From Lepidonotus clava (taxonomy: Eukaryota; Annelida; Polychaeta; Phyllodocida; Polynoidae), in the NCBI GenBank assembly GCA_936440205.1, contig OW387133.1, positions 6,910,001 through 6,974,000 on the forward strand: a stretch of DNA of 64,000 bases, written 5' to 3'. A program made the translations under genes and the position numbers. The notes under the pieces are model-generated. The model had not been told where the DNA came from and did no database searches. It was given only the letters and a program-made list of their open reading frames with translations. Of this stretch, positions 45,990 to 56,783 are shown piece by piece (the stretch's first letter is position 1; each line of letters begins with the position of its first letter).

Positions 45990-46488
45990 CAACTAGGTGA
46001 CTTTATCTTTGCCAGCGACAGGCAACTGGCAGGATTGCCGGTGAAATCGTCATATGACTGGAATATCAAGCATGTTCAATATTTTCTGGCGATTTTCCCC
46101 GTGATTCGGTTGCGCGTCACTCATCGCCCAGAATCCACATCGTACCCACAGGGAGTCGCCCGACGACTCCATTGATAATTCAGTCACTTGATGACTTTGC
46201 CACATGTATAGATTCTCCAAGTTGCCTGTCGCTGCTAAATTTGCTTAAGCACCATATACCCACTAGGCAATTTTGACCAAGTTGGCTGAGTGATCGGTGC
46301 TAAAATCAGCCGATTCTACCTCAATAATCAGCTGATTTTAACAAAGATTCAGGTGAAACATACATACTTCTACATGGTATACTTAGAGGGGATCATTGGA
46401 GGTGGCCAATTCTAGTGACAACTCGTTGGCCAACTGTATTAAAGTTGCCTATATAGTCAGTATGGGGCTTTAGCGGGTATGGCCCTTA
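45990..46488. mobile_element. MITE family R, two abutting units
   Basis: 46246-46488 has ends TAAGCACCATATACCCACTA and TTAGCGGGTATGGCCCTTA. 45990-46245 carries GCAACTGGCAGGATTGCCGG, GTGAAATCGTCATATGACTG and GTCGCCCGACGACTCC, resembling the interior of the 38.53-kb copy in reverse. Confidence 0.65.
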
Positions 46489-46689
46489 ATATTTTATGAC
46501 GTTGTAAAGGATGTGTATGATATGGACACTGTGTATAGGCTCATGTTCAAATGTCATAAGTTAACATAGATAATGTAAAACACTATATTCCTATGAAGCT
46601 GATATAATAATGATAATGAAAGGTAAATAAATTATGGCATCAATGACATTTAAGTATAACCTCCTTCAGAAGAATAATGATGAAGCTTA

Positions 46690-47044
46690 TTAAAGGGAGC
46701 CAAAACCAATAAATTCATTGAAATTTTCAAAACTCAAATGATCATGGAAATCCATTCCTTGAGTCTATTCCTGGCCCTTATTAAAATCTAAACCATGAAA
46801 TGGTAAAAGAAATCATTAAAAACATGTTTTCCTTGCTCAAATCATTTAATGTGGATCCGTAAAAATAGAGTTTGTTTACAAACAAATGCAAATATTACCA
46901 TCTCTTGTGGCATTCTACTTCAGTTTGAGCTAGTTTTCACAGCTAATACTTTACCACTGACCTTAGCTAGACCCATCTAACATATTTCTATACTTATCTG
47001 AGTTTTGGAAATCGTGTCAATTATATTGGTTTTGGCTCACTTTG
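46690..47044 (+). mobile_element. piggyBac-like MITE family F, copy 1
   Basis: Starts TTAA then AGGGAGCCAAAACCAATAAA and ends ATTGGTTTTGGCTCACTTTG, where the right TTAA is worn. The interior is shared with the copies at 60.5 and 61.5 kb, including AATGTGGATCCGTAAAAATA and TTGTTTACAAACAAATGCAA. Confidence 0.8.
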
Positions 47045-47113
47045 AGACGTCTACATGTCTATTCATCATGTCTGCTTAATAACTGCAATGATACGGGCTG
47101 TTTTTATAACTAT

Positions 47114-47465
47114 CCCAGCCAAGGATGTGACATTATTATAATGTTGCAGCAACATTCTGTTTGGTTGTGTATTGTTTCTTGTTATGTTCTTTTGATGAAT
47201 CCCAATTTCGCTGCTGCAATATACTGACATTGTGCTGTGACATTATTACAATATTCGGGTTACATTCTCCAACCCAAACAGAATGTTCTTTTAACATTCC
47301 ATTATGGTTTGGTCTTAACCTCACCAAAATATTACATTAAATAACGTTTAATTCAGTAAGTTTTCAACCTCAACATCAATAATGTAACCGCAATCTTATT
47401 AAGTAACAGACCAAACAAAATAGTATGGATGCGGAACAGTTCTGTTAAAACACAACTTGGCTGGG
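47114..47465 (+). mobile_element. CCCAGC MITE, CCCAGCC subfamily, clean ends
   Basis: Starts CCCAGCCAAGGATGTGACAT and ends AAACACAACTTGGCTGGG. TGACATTATTATAATGTTGC compared with TGACGTTATTATAACGTTGC in the 39.24-kb copy differs only by CG to CA or TG. Confidence 0.9.
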
Positions 47466-48728
47466 ATATGCCTATTGCTACAGCTGTAATATATTACATG
47501 AACAGCATTACAAATGTTATTGGTATTAAGGGTTACATGTGTTTGATATTACATACTTAACCCATTGTACTTAATATATTATCATATAAGAGTCCAAATG
47601 GTTCAGATTTCCACTAGTCTTAATGTCTCAGCGGTCCACCAGCCTAAAGGATTCAAAGTCCATAATGTTGATATTTCGCGAACTAACTTTACAATTTTTA
47701 CTCCTTTTGTTCGAGTACAAATTATGTCGTGATACAAATGTAGTTACATATAGGTACATACATCCTAAAAGGGTCTCGATTCAGCCAATCAGAGAAAGGG
47801 GAACCACATTGCCAGGAACGCTGTTTTAAATCACTCTAAAACATTATTTTTTTCTGATAACCAATATGTTCAATATCTAAATTACTATTTCTTTACAGTG
47901 ATAAAATTCATGGAAGCTGTAGGCGAGAAGTGAAGAAAACCTCTGCCAATCATATACGTGGAATAAAAACAAGTCTTGAAAAAAACAATGCGGAACCTGC
48001 ATAGCTGGAATAAGTAAGAATCGTGCATTTTTACGTGATCGACAAAGGATATTAAAGTAAAACAGCCAAAGAGAGCACAATAGAGCCAAACATCTTGTCC
48101 CGTATTCATGAATACACTAAGATGCTTTTGATGAAATAAGACATCCAACGACTGATCTGACAAGCCCACCATATTCCGATTTCTACCCCTCTTTTGTTTG
48201 TATTCACAAGGCCTGATGCTAGAGATATCATAAAGGTTATTTGCATTAAATTCTGCCTGTGAATGGCGATAAGACATATCAACTTCTACAGTAAACATAG
48301 AAACGAGTGGGATAAGTACCCCAACTTGGGATCGAATATGATTTTTTAAAAAAACACCAAAAAAAGTGACGAAATTAGCTGATAACAAAATCACGAAAAT
48401 ATGTAGTGAATGTTTTCTTAGCTCTTCTAACTTGGTATCATGTGTCTAATTGCAGAAAAAGGCGTTCAGGTGCAGGTAACTTCTACTTCAACAAAACTGA
48501 TAAACAAGGAAAAAATGAATTTTTATTTAGTCAGAGATCACGACTTTGGCGCTGTGACGAACCAAGTAGAAGTTCGATGACTGAATTAGCCCTGGGCCGT
48601 GAGGGAGTGGCGTGTGCCACGCCCTCATATCGAATTCACCTAATTTACAGGTGCTAGATATGTCCTAAAAATATGATAGTTTAAAAGTCCCATTAAAACT
48701 TCCTAATTGCTAATGATACAGTAATATA
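47466..48728. other. Unassigned stretch; one 169-codon minus-strand open frame
   Basis: The frame at 47885-48394 (minus) begins with GTG; its first ATG gives about 137 codons. It includes the hydrophobic stretch DVWLYCALFGCFTLISFV, but no family can be named. It may be an exon fragment or chance. The rest, including 48406-48657 on the plus strand, shows nothing recognisable. Confidence 0.3.
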
Positions 48729-48995
48729 CCCAGACAAGCAGTGACGTAACAAGCATTTTCTGCGACTTCTTTGGTTAGTCTGTAACCTGCCCAATTTTCA
48801 TGTATTAGTTACGTTATTTTAGGTAAAGTTGGAACTTACTTAAAAAGAATATTAGAAGAGCAGTATATTTTAGTGAAGTCACGACCTTATTAATAAAGAA
48901 CATTATGATAACGCTATTATAATGTGAAAGAACGTTATAAGAACGTCACAATAATGTTTTTTATTAGCAAGGTCGTAACGTCATTAAAATATAAT
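48729..48995 (-). mobile_element. CCCAGC MITE, reversed, truncated
   Basis: Starts CCCAGACAAGCAGTGACGTA, contains GGTTAGTCTGTAACCTGCCC, and fades after AACGTTATAAGAACGTCACA. The other end is missing. Confidence 0.75.
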
Positions 48996-49852
48996 ATTTG
49001 TGTAATTATTTATACTTGTTACATACTCAATTTGGTTGGAATAGATTTGGTAGGTTTTTTTCTTATTTAACATAATATGTTCTCTGGGAAAAATGAGTAT
49101 ATTATACTAATTTTTCCCAGAGAAACCAATGGTAAAGGATGATTTTCTTTTGAAGACTGTAACCTTTTTCAGAAATGGCAATGTCAGTCTCTATTTACTT
49201 CTATAGATGTAAGGTTTGCTTGAAAGCAGTATCTAAGAGATTATGGTGGTCAATACAAATCAGGCTAAGCAAACCAAAGTAGTATACCTGTAAGGTAGTC
49301 ATTTTTCCAATGAAATCTGAGGAATCGCACCTCATTTTATGAATATGTTGATTGGACCTAGCAGTTAGTATCTGCTTTATGTCAGACATATTTTAGTTCA
49401 CATAAAGAGCTAACAGAATGCATTACCCTGAAAGAGAAATAATGGCAACAGCGAGATATGGACAAGGGAGTGAAAAACAAGAACGTGTGAAAATGCGATG
49501 TCTCTATAAATTTTCATTTTGGCACCTACAAAATGGACTGGCGCGCCCGTAAATATTCCAGAATGACCATAAATTATTTTGCATGAATAAGAAACTAAAG
49601 GCGAATATCACCATTGCCAACCCCCTCACACACACACACTTCCCACGTGATAAATGACCATCCCCTGTCGACCACTTAGTTGGGCAAGAAACCACATTAA
49701 AATACAGACTCCTGTTGTAGAAATATCCATTTGTTAGTCAGTCGGTTCCATTCAATATTGAGAACCAAGAATGTTATAACTATGTTTAATTGTCTCAAAC
49801 GTTAAGGTTTTTAATGCAGCCCATAATTGAGCCTGTACTGAATAAGGCAACT
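48996..49852. other. Unassigned intergenic stretch
   Basis: GGGAAAAATGAGTATAT and ATATTATACTAATTTTTCCC near 49087-49117 form a hairpin. No gene seen. Confidence 0.4.
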
Positions 49853-50206
49853 CCCAGCCACCTTTTTACGTTCTGCAACCATACTTTTGTAGTCAGTTTG
49901 TTATCTACTAAGATGGCACATAACAATTACATTATTGATGGTGAGGTTCAAACCTCACCAAATCAGAATGTTTTTATAACCTTATTTTTTGGTGTGGTAA
50001 GGATGAAACCAAAACAGTTCATTATAAGAACATTCTGTTTGAGTGGAGAATGTAACCAGAACGTTGTAATAACATCACAGTGCAATTTCACACCAGTACG
50101 TTGCAACGACGTAATTGTGAGTCATTTAAAAAATGTAACAAAAACCAAATACAGAACCAACCAGAACATTGCTGCAACGTTATAATAATGTCACATCCTT
50201 GGCTGG
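49853..50206 (-). mobile_element. CCCAGC MITE, CCCAGCC subfamily, full, reversed
   Basis: Starts CCCAGCCACCTTTTTACGTT and ends ATGTCACATCCTTGGCTGG. All family blocks are present in reverse order. A 131-codon frame across it is a by-product. Confidence 0.85.
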
Positions 50207-50600
50207 ATTCTAGCACTCGTAATTTGGTGATATATAACTTTACCACTTATAATTTGATGGTAAAAGACCGTGCATCCTACATATCATCTGACAAAGAACT
50301 AAAATTTCTGTCTGATGATACAGACATGGAGGAGCTTGTCGCCTTACACAATGAATATAATCTGAAAAATCTAATTGACAGGTGGAAATTATGGTTACTG
50401 AGATTAGCTTATGGCTAAGGTAAACATCCTGACTATGTGGAGAGGAGAAAAAGGAGATCGGATATTAAGAACTGATGTTTAGATTAAGTTAAAAAGACTC
50501 TTTACGGTGAAACAGCGAGTCCTGGACAGTCCTTTCTTCCGGATTTGCCCGAGTCGGCATGGCAAAAACATTATTTCTTTATCATCAGAACACGCCCCCC
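50207..50600. other. Unassigned stretch with a family Q-like string
   Basis: ACCGTGCATCCTACATATCA near 50267 resembles family Q interiors. Nothing else seen. Confidence 0.35.
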
Positions 50601-50604
50601 ACAT

Positions 50605-50700
50605 AAACACAGAAGTAGCTATGTAGAACCCCAATTTAACCTCGCACTGACCTTGAATAACCTGAGTATGTTGGATACCATGATAGAGCTGGCAAGGCAA
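50605..50700 (-). pseudogene. Partial duplicate of the mGluR exon 3' end (copy d)
   Basis: The minus strand encodes SIMVSNILRLFK directly before a GTCAGT donor (exon side ends at 50652). Intron-side sequence like that of the true exon follows. A pyrimidine-rich TTTGTTTGCCTTGCCAG precedes it and could act as an acceptor. Upstream exon sequence is not recognisable. Confidence 0.7.
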
Positions 50701-50949
50701 ACAAATGATTTCTTTAACTTGGGGACAACCTCCCTTCTACATCCCAACTTGGGGGCCATGCATCCATGATGTCATGCTTTTTCAGGGTACTTTTAGGACC
50801 CACCCACCCACCCACCTGTCACACTCAATGTTCTAACATGTTTTAAACATGAAAATAAGGAACTTTTTCAGGCTGTGGCACACTTTTCGACCTGTCCACC
50901 CACCCCCTAGTTTGTGACATCATTTATGGACAGTCCCTTGATTTTGATG

Positions 50950-51055
50950 CCTTGCTTTCCACAGAAACACAGAAGAAGTTAACCTTGCACTGACCTCTGA
51001 ATAACCTCAGTAATGACGACCATGATGGCCAGATCTCTGGCAGGCTAGAACCCAA
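50950..51055 (-). pseudogene. Partial duplicate of the mGluR exon 3' end (copy c)
   Basis: The minus strand has GCCATCATGGTCGTC followed by a shifted GTTATTCAGAGGTCAGTGC. Alignment to the true exon is clear, but the reading frame is disturbed by small indels (one before the AGGTTATTCA segment, one at the junction). The donor GTCAGT remains at 50994. Confidence 0.65.
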
Positions 51056-51069
51056 AGTCTAATTGTTAG

Positions 51070-51230
51070 CACCAAAATATCACCTAAAATCAAACTAGAC
51101 AATCATTCCTCTATGTAGCCGTGCTAACCCCTAAGCACAGAAATAGAACCCCCAAATTTAACCTGGCACTGACCTTGAACAGCCTGAGTATGTTGGCCAC
51201 CATGATGGTTAGTTCTCTTGCTAGCTATAA
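51070..51230 (-). pseudogene. Partial duplicate of the mGluR exon 3' end (copy b)
   Basis: The minus strand encodes [12 protein letters not shown] before GTCAGT (exon side ends at 51174). It matches the true exon across [11 protein letters not shown] with only synonymous changes. About 100 bp of intron-side sequence also matches (CTGTGCTTAGG, GAGGAATGATTGTCTAG), giving a 170-bp tandem period. Confidence 0.75.
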
Positions 51231-51343
51231 CCCAAACATACGGAAAATAGCACCTAAAATCAAACTAGACAATCATTCCTCTATGGAGCCGTGCTAAGCC
51301 CTAAACACAGAAATAGAACCCCCAAATTTAACTTTGCACTGAC

Positions 51344-52501
51344 CTTGAATAACCTGAGAATGTTGGCGACCATGATGGAGACTGGGCTGGCGGCGGCCCC
51401 GATGACACCCGCTACGGGCTTGGCCGGGGTGGAGATGGGCGGCTTGCCGTCCCTGCACCGGAACTCGGTAGCGTCCAGGGTGTTCATGTGGGCCTTGATG
51501 AAGCCTAGCGACTGCTCCAGGGCGTAGGTGTCTCTGAGGCAGGTGTCGAGGATGTGCGAGCCCAGCTTGATGTGCGGGAGGAGGGTGGGGGACGAGTTGA
51601 TGTTGTCGATGGCGAACAGCATGGCCTCCATGCGCTGAATCCCCTTGTCCTCTTTTATCGCCCCACAGAGCTGCCCCCCGAGGCCCTTCTCGTGCATGGG
51701 GAAGAGCCCGCCCAGGATGATGTCTCCGTCCAGCTTGACCTCCTTGCCCCCCTCTGTGCCTCCGGGGCCCGAGGAGACCGGCCCGCCGTGCAGGTTGAAG
51801 CCGGCCGCCCCTGGAGGGGAGGCGGCCAGCAGCAGGAGGACTAGGCCCGGGAGGAGGGCCGCCGTGGGGGGTCGGGGGAGGGCCTTGTGTCCCCGTGGAA
51901 GGGCCTTGTGTCCCCCAGAAAGGGCCTCATGTCCCCCAGAGAGGGCCTTGTTTCCACTGAAATGAGCCTCGTGTCCCCCAGAAAGAGTTTTGTGTTCCCG
52001 GAAAAGGGCCTTGTGTCCCCGTGGAAGGGCCTTGTCCTGCCGGGGAAGGATCTTGTGTCCCCATGGAAGGGCCTTGTGTCCACTGGAAAGGGCCTTGTGT
52101 CCCCCGAGGAGGGCCTCGTGTCCCCGGGAATGGGCCTTGTGTCCCCCACAAAGGGCCTTGTACGGCCCGGAAAGGGACTTGTTTCCACTGGAAAGGGCCT
52201 TGTCAGGCTCGGAAAGGGCATTGTGTCCACAGGAGAGGGCCTTGTGTTCCAGGGAAAGGGCATTGTTTCCACTGCAAAGGGCCTTGTGTTCCCGGAAAAG
52301 GGCCTCGTGTCCCCCGGGAAAGGCCTTGTCCAGATGGGGAAGGGCCTGGTGTCCCCCAGAAAGGGCCTGGTGTCCCCGGAGAAGGGCAATATGTCCCTGG
52401 GAGAGGGCTGAGTGGGCCCCGGTCAGTTCCCGCCGGGAGTAGGGCCGACGGCGCCGGCCGCGGGTGGCCGGGTGGGCCGTGGAGGAAGGGTCAGGCGCCA
52501 T
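51344..52501 (-). CDS. Metabotropic glutamate receptor-like, first coding exon (386 codons)
   Basis: Encodes the N-terminus of a class C GPCR, which binds glutamate outside the cell. Residues 1-29 are basic (RGRRRRP). Residues 30-211 are 26 heptapeptides of the HKALSxG type. Residues 214-235 look like a signal peptide ([20 protein letters not shown]). From 257, [17 protein letters not shown] begins the Venus-flytrap domain, followed by Lys283, Lys286 and Arg290 in [36 protein letters not shown], and [12 protein letters not shown] ending at 386. The exon ends in AAG before GTCAGT at 51343, phase 0. The motifs mix group II and group III traits; SSVS of vertebrate receptors reads SPVS. No ATG lies between the repeat and the signal region, so ATG 52501 is the only in-frame start seen. 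The next exons are not in the window. Confidence 0.85.
51869..52414 (-). repeat. 21-bp coding minisatellite, 26 units
   Basis: The unit on the plus strand is close to GGAAAGGGCCTTGTGTCCCC(C). Because the period is a multiple of three and stops are rare, several other frames on both strands are open for 140-200 codons. In the receptor frame each unit gives His/Asp/Asn-Lys/Glu-Ala-Leu-x-x-Gly. Repeat units differ by scattered changes but none breaks the receptor frame. Confidence 0.9.
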
Positions 52502-52531
52502 CACGTATACCTCCTTTACATTGGGTCCCAA

Positions 52532-55500
52532 TAACCTTTAAAACAATCGTGAATTATCCAGGAGAATCCCAGGGGTTTTCGGAGAACGGTCAACCCTCCA
52601 TAAGCGTCGGTATCAGTTGTTCCTGGGCGCGGCACAGTATATCCTGATCCGAGCTTATTACTTTCAATGTGAATCGTACCTATGCATCTGTAGAACTAAA
52701 CAGAGAAAACAACTGAATTGGGAAAATAAAACGCAGTTTCCTATACACTATAAATGCAATTCCGATACGCTGTACTATCCCGATATCGCAAGATATCTGC
52801 AACCGATCCTAGGCCACCCGGGAGTCAGTGGCAGTCCTGAGGGTGCGCTTAATAATAGCGGCTCAGCTCACTACAAAGTTGGCTAAAGCAGAGTGCGAAC
52901 AAGGCTCTATCCCAGTGGCGGCACACGGCGGTGGATCTACCTCTGTTTTCCCCTACTCTGGGCGCCGGTTAGGTCACAACCCATGGCTCCTATAAACCAT
53001 CAAAGTCCACCCTTGTAGGTACAAACACATAAAGCAGCACGCTATACACCTTTTGCACGAGTATGCGCATGCAGTGAACATTCCCATGAAGCCTTGTTTC
53101 CAACCGCTTCAGCCTGTGTACATAGAAACCTATATCCCAATCGTTTGGTTCAGGTAAATCCGCTAGGAGGGCGGCACATGTACACTATTAGAAAAGGTGT
53201 ATAATATCCACAGGCGACGCGCGCACATACATCCATTGCCTATAAACTTGGGCGGTCAAATTTCAGGGGGTTCCAGGTAAATCTGAACGGGTTCCGTGCA
53301 AAACTAAAGGGGTTCCAGCTAGTTGGTTTGATACAATTTCCTATATTTTTAGTTTCACACTATAAACTTTGAGAAATCTGAGGGGGGTTCCAGACACCTC
53401 AGAACCTGCCTTGAGTACGCCACTGCGGTGAGAGGTCCGACTAAAGCCACCTCCAAACGGATTCTGCGGCAGGTAGCGGACTGACTCAGTAGTATAAGGT
53501 GCTCCTCGCCTCCCGTCCACGGCTCCTGTAGTAGTAGTAGCAGTCACTCCCCTCTGAGCAGCTCGCGGCGGCTACCTCCGTCGACGGCGAGCGGCTCAAC
53601 ATGTGCTCGGCAACTGCTCCTCCGCCCGGCTACTGCGTGTAGCTGGGTCCCGCGTCAACAGGCTGTAGGACGTCGGGGGACCAGCGGATAGAGGAGGGGG
53701 GAGGAGGGAACTCGTGGGAACAAGCTACAGTCACCCCGGCCAGCCCCTGTTGGACTATTCGCCGTATTAAGGTTCCTCCAGATTACCCATAATACAGTGC
53801 TTCGCCGCAGTTTCTGGTCCTATGCTGGCAATACTAATGTTTCAGTTTCTGTCAAATGAAATTTCTCAAACTAAATGACAAAAGTGGTATCAATCGAAAG
53901 CCTTGTGGTCCATCTGTAATATATCCTAAAATAAGTGTTAAATTCCCATTTTTATTGGAGTTATTGATGAAAAAAGAGGGCTGCCAATGCTAAAGAATAG
54001 GCAGGATCCTGCTTCAGCCCTGCGGTGTCCCGCGCGATAGTCGCCCGTATCGCTGGACTGTAATACGGAGAATGGGGGGTAGCGGCAGGGGTGCCTGTAC
54101 CCCTATACTACTATTTCTCCTTCCCCCGTCTCCCTCTCTTTACCAGCACGCACACTGCCCTGTGTTCTCCCTTGTCCTTCGCCCGTTTTATGCACCGTTT
54201 ACACGAAGCCTACCTCACATTGCAGACTACTATATCTCTGTGTTTCCTTATGTGTATCCACGGTGTAGCAGCCATTGCCAAAGGCAAAACTCACAAGGTT
54301 AAGTAGAACTTCCCAGGTGTCGAAGCAACCGCTTAACGACTCACATCATCCGAATCATTTCCTTCAAACCTCCAACGAATACATTCCCAGTCTATAGCAT
54401 CCTAATCACCAGGGTTAATGCTACTCCAAAGAAACAATGCAATTGAGGCAAGCACTCCTATGACGGGAAAGTGGGATTTAAACTATCAAAGTCCACTCTG
54501 TGCCCTGTCGCCGTACGTACATGTATACAAAGGTTGGGTGACAAGTGCAGAGAGCGGCGGCGGTGGACTCAGTGGCGACCCAGTGGTGGTTGTGTCAGGG
54601 GAGCGGTGCTCCAGGCACCTGTAGGCCTCTCCTCCTCCTGCTCCTCCTGCCCCCTCCAGGCCAGCAGTCGCCGCTCTCACGGCCCGACTACCTGCTCGCC
54701 CCACCTGCCGCCCGCCCGAGCTGCTCGCCCAAGTATAGGGGTGTCTCCCCCCGACGCCACCTGGTGGAATTCCGTGACACTAAACGGGTTTTTTCAATCC
54801 GAATTGCTACGTATGTTGTGTGTTTCTTTTCTTGTTATGTCCTGTGTTGGTCATTGGGTATAGGGGTGTTTTCAGATCACGCCCTCTGGTGGTAATACCG
54901 TGCAACTCCTGTTATGGTGTGAGTCAGCTGGTTCTAGCCACGACTATAGGGAGGTAGGGAGTTGTAGGCTGGTACACAGGTTTATCAAAAAATTCCAAAA
55001 GGAGCATGGGGTTCATTACTGAGGCTGTTGGGATAAAATGATAAAGTTATCTGTTTAGACACTATTGTCCCTCAGCAGTGACACAAAGTTGGTGGGTTTT
55101 TGGTAGCTTATCAGCAGTAAAGGGGTATAGCTTGTCTCCCGACAGGCCTGTACTGGGAGACAATGGCTGCCCCCATGGATAAACTCCCTACAAGCCTATA
55201 CAGGCTTTTCCAAACCACTCCACCCTATGTCTGTTAGCTTTCTGTTCCGTATTGCCCATTGTCTATAGGGTCGTTTCCATATTGTGCTACCTGGCTCAAA
55301 TTAAGTTTATCCTGTTCTGAGACTCCCCCTGCTCTGCCTATACTACAGCGGAGTTCTCCAACTTACGCCATCTAACGTTTGTTTCTTATATTATCTGAAG
55401 TTGCTCCCAACATGTTCATGGAGCATAGAGGGATTTCCCAACCACGGCTCCAAGGGGGAATTGTGTGTAATATATAGCATATGCCCGTTGTATCCAAGTT

Positions 55501-55917
55501 GTTCAGGATGGGGAGAGAGGTTCCTAGACCACAACTGGTAAGTTTACACAGAACTAACTTCCTTATCAACAATGTATAAGTGAGGAGACTACCCTGTAGA
55601 CTCCTTAGTATAAGCAAACCAACACTAGTTGGACTGCAGGTCTGACGTCACTTCCGCTCCTGCTTCAAATGACTTCAGAGTGCAACTGGAGTGAGGATGG
55701 CGGTGGTCGTTGGGGGGTGGAGTGAAGTAGTTAGGCCTATATTAACAACGATAGTACACATGTAAGCGATCCCATGTAAGTATGTTCTGGGCTATCAGAA
55801 TAGCTTGCAAAGATACACTGGATGGTGGGATGAGATAACGTATTGGGGTCTTGCACCTATAGCGGTTAGAGGCCTCTAGAGTTAGTCAAAAGGGCCCTTT
55901 CCATGATCATCTTGCAC
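52532..55917. other. GC-richer flank upstream of the receptor exon
   Basis: No further exon recognised. CpG-rich patches at about 53510-53760 and 54560-54740 may mark a promoter or 5' UTR exon for the minus-strand receptor gene, which is inference from composition only. GGGGTTCCAG recurs at 53270-53400. Short frames at 54471-54863 and elsewhere are not supported. Confidence 0.35.
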
Positions 55918-56183
55918 CTATAGACCTTGAGCAGATAAAGTAACGTGACCAGATGTTTGTGATCACGATGTGGTCAACACACACACATGACTATTATATA
56001 TATCAACATTGTATTGGAAAAAATTGTTTATTGAGAACCAATTAACTTCTTTTTGATAAAATAAACGAAAATGTACATCATAGATGCTTTAGAATTGTAA
56101 ATGATAGCATATCTAAAGTAATCACCCAATATGGCGCCCATCCCAATTTTCGAGTTGTGACGTCATCTGCACAACGTCTATAG
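55918..56183. mobile_element. MITE family E, copy 4
   Basis: The ends CTATAGACCTTGAGCAGAT and ATCTGCACAACGTCTATAG are inverted. GTGACGTCATCTGC keeps the CRE-like site. The flanks on both sides carry TATAGCG..GAGGCCTCTAGA-like sequence, so the target region was repeated before or during insertion. Confidence 0.85.
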
Positions 56184-56424
56184 CGCTGAGAGGCCTCTAG
56201 AGGCTCTATAGGTGACCGGGGACGCTGACAGACGCCCTGCGTCGGCAGGTGAGGGAGTCCGTCGTCACCGGCCGGCAGGTGAGAGGCCCAGGAGGAACTC
56301 ACGGCCACATCTATACCTGTACACCACCTGAGTAACCCCTACCTCACCTCAGTAACCGCTGACTCATACAGACAGTCCACGTCCTTTATTTGTACCAATA
56401 TACTTGTTGCTGGAAATTGCGAAT

Positions 56425-56783
56425 TTCATTAAACCACGGATAGCAAATTTCTTGGATTGAACCTGCAGTTTAGCCTAGATCAGGTTGCATTCTGGGAAAT
56501 ATGTCCACAAGGCCTAAGGCTTTAGCATAGGAATTTCATCAATCTGATCATTATCTGTAGTTAAACATGATGAAAGATTTGCAGACTTATCTTTTTAAAT
56601 TTCTATCCATATACGCTTAATATTATCTTAGTTGTTTGAAAATTCACTCATTACTGGTGAATATATAGCAATTATTTCTTTATTTTCTATGGTTTTTCCA
56701 GGGTTTTTGTCGACAGAATTAACCCAAATTAGCCTGCAGGTGCTTTAAATACTGTAAATCAGCTATCCGTGGTGGGGAGAAAT
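56425..56783. mobile_element. MITE family G, copy 3
   Basis: The left end ATTAAACCACGGATAGCAAA is worn; the right end is GCTATCCGTGGTGGGGAGAA. Inner motifs AACCTGCAGTTTAGCCTAGA and TTAGCCTGCAGGTGC are mirrored. Confidence 0.8.

Noticed and set aside
47885-48394. Cys-loop receptor M3-like reading of the DVWLYCALF segment
   Set aside because: Spacing to the expected conserved positions is off and no M2 or M4 is seen, so the resemblance is too weak to name.
49790-50185. 131-codon plus-strand frame
   Set aside because: Runs through a CCCAGC MITE; similar frames appear by chance in other copies.
51841-52647. Several 140-210-codon frames over the receptor exon on both strands
   Set aside because: The 21-bp repeat keeps many frames open; only the minus-strand receptor frame leads into a recognisable domain.
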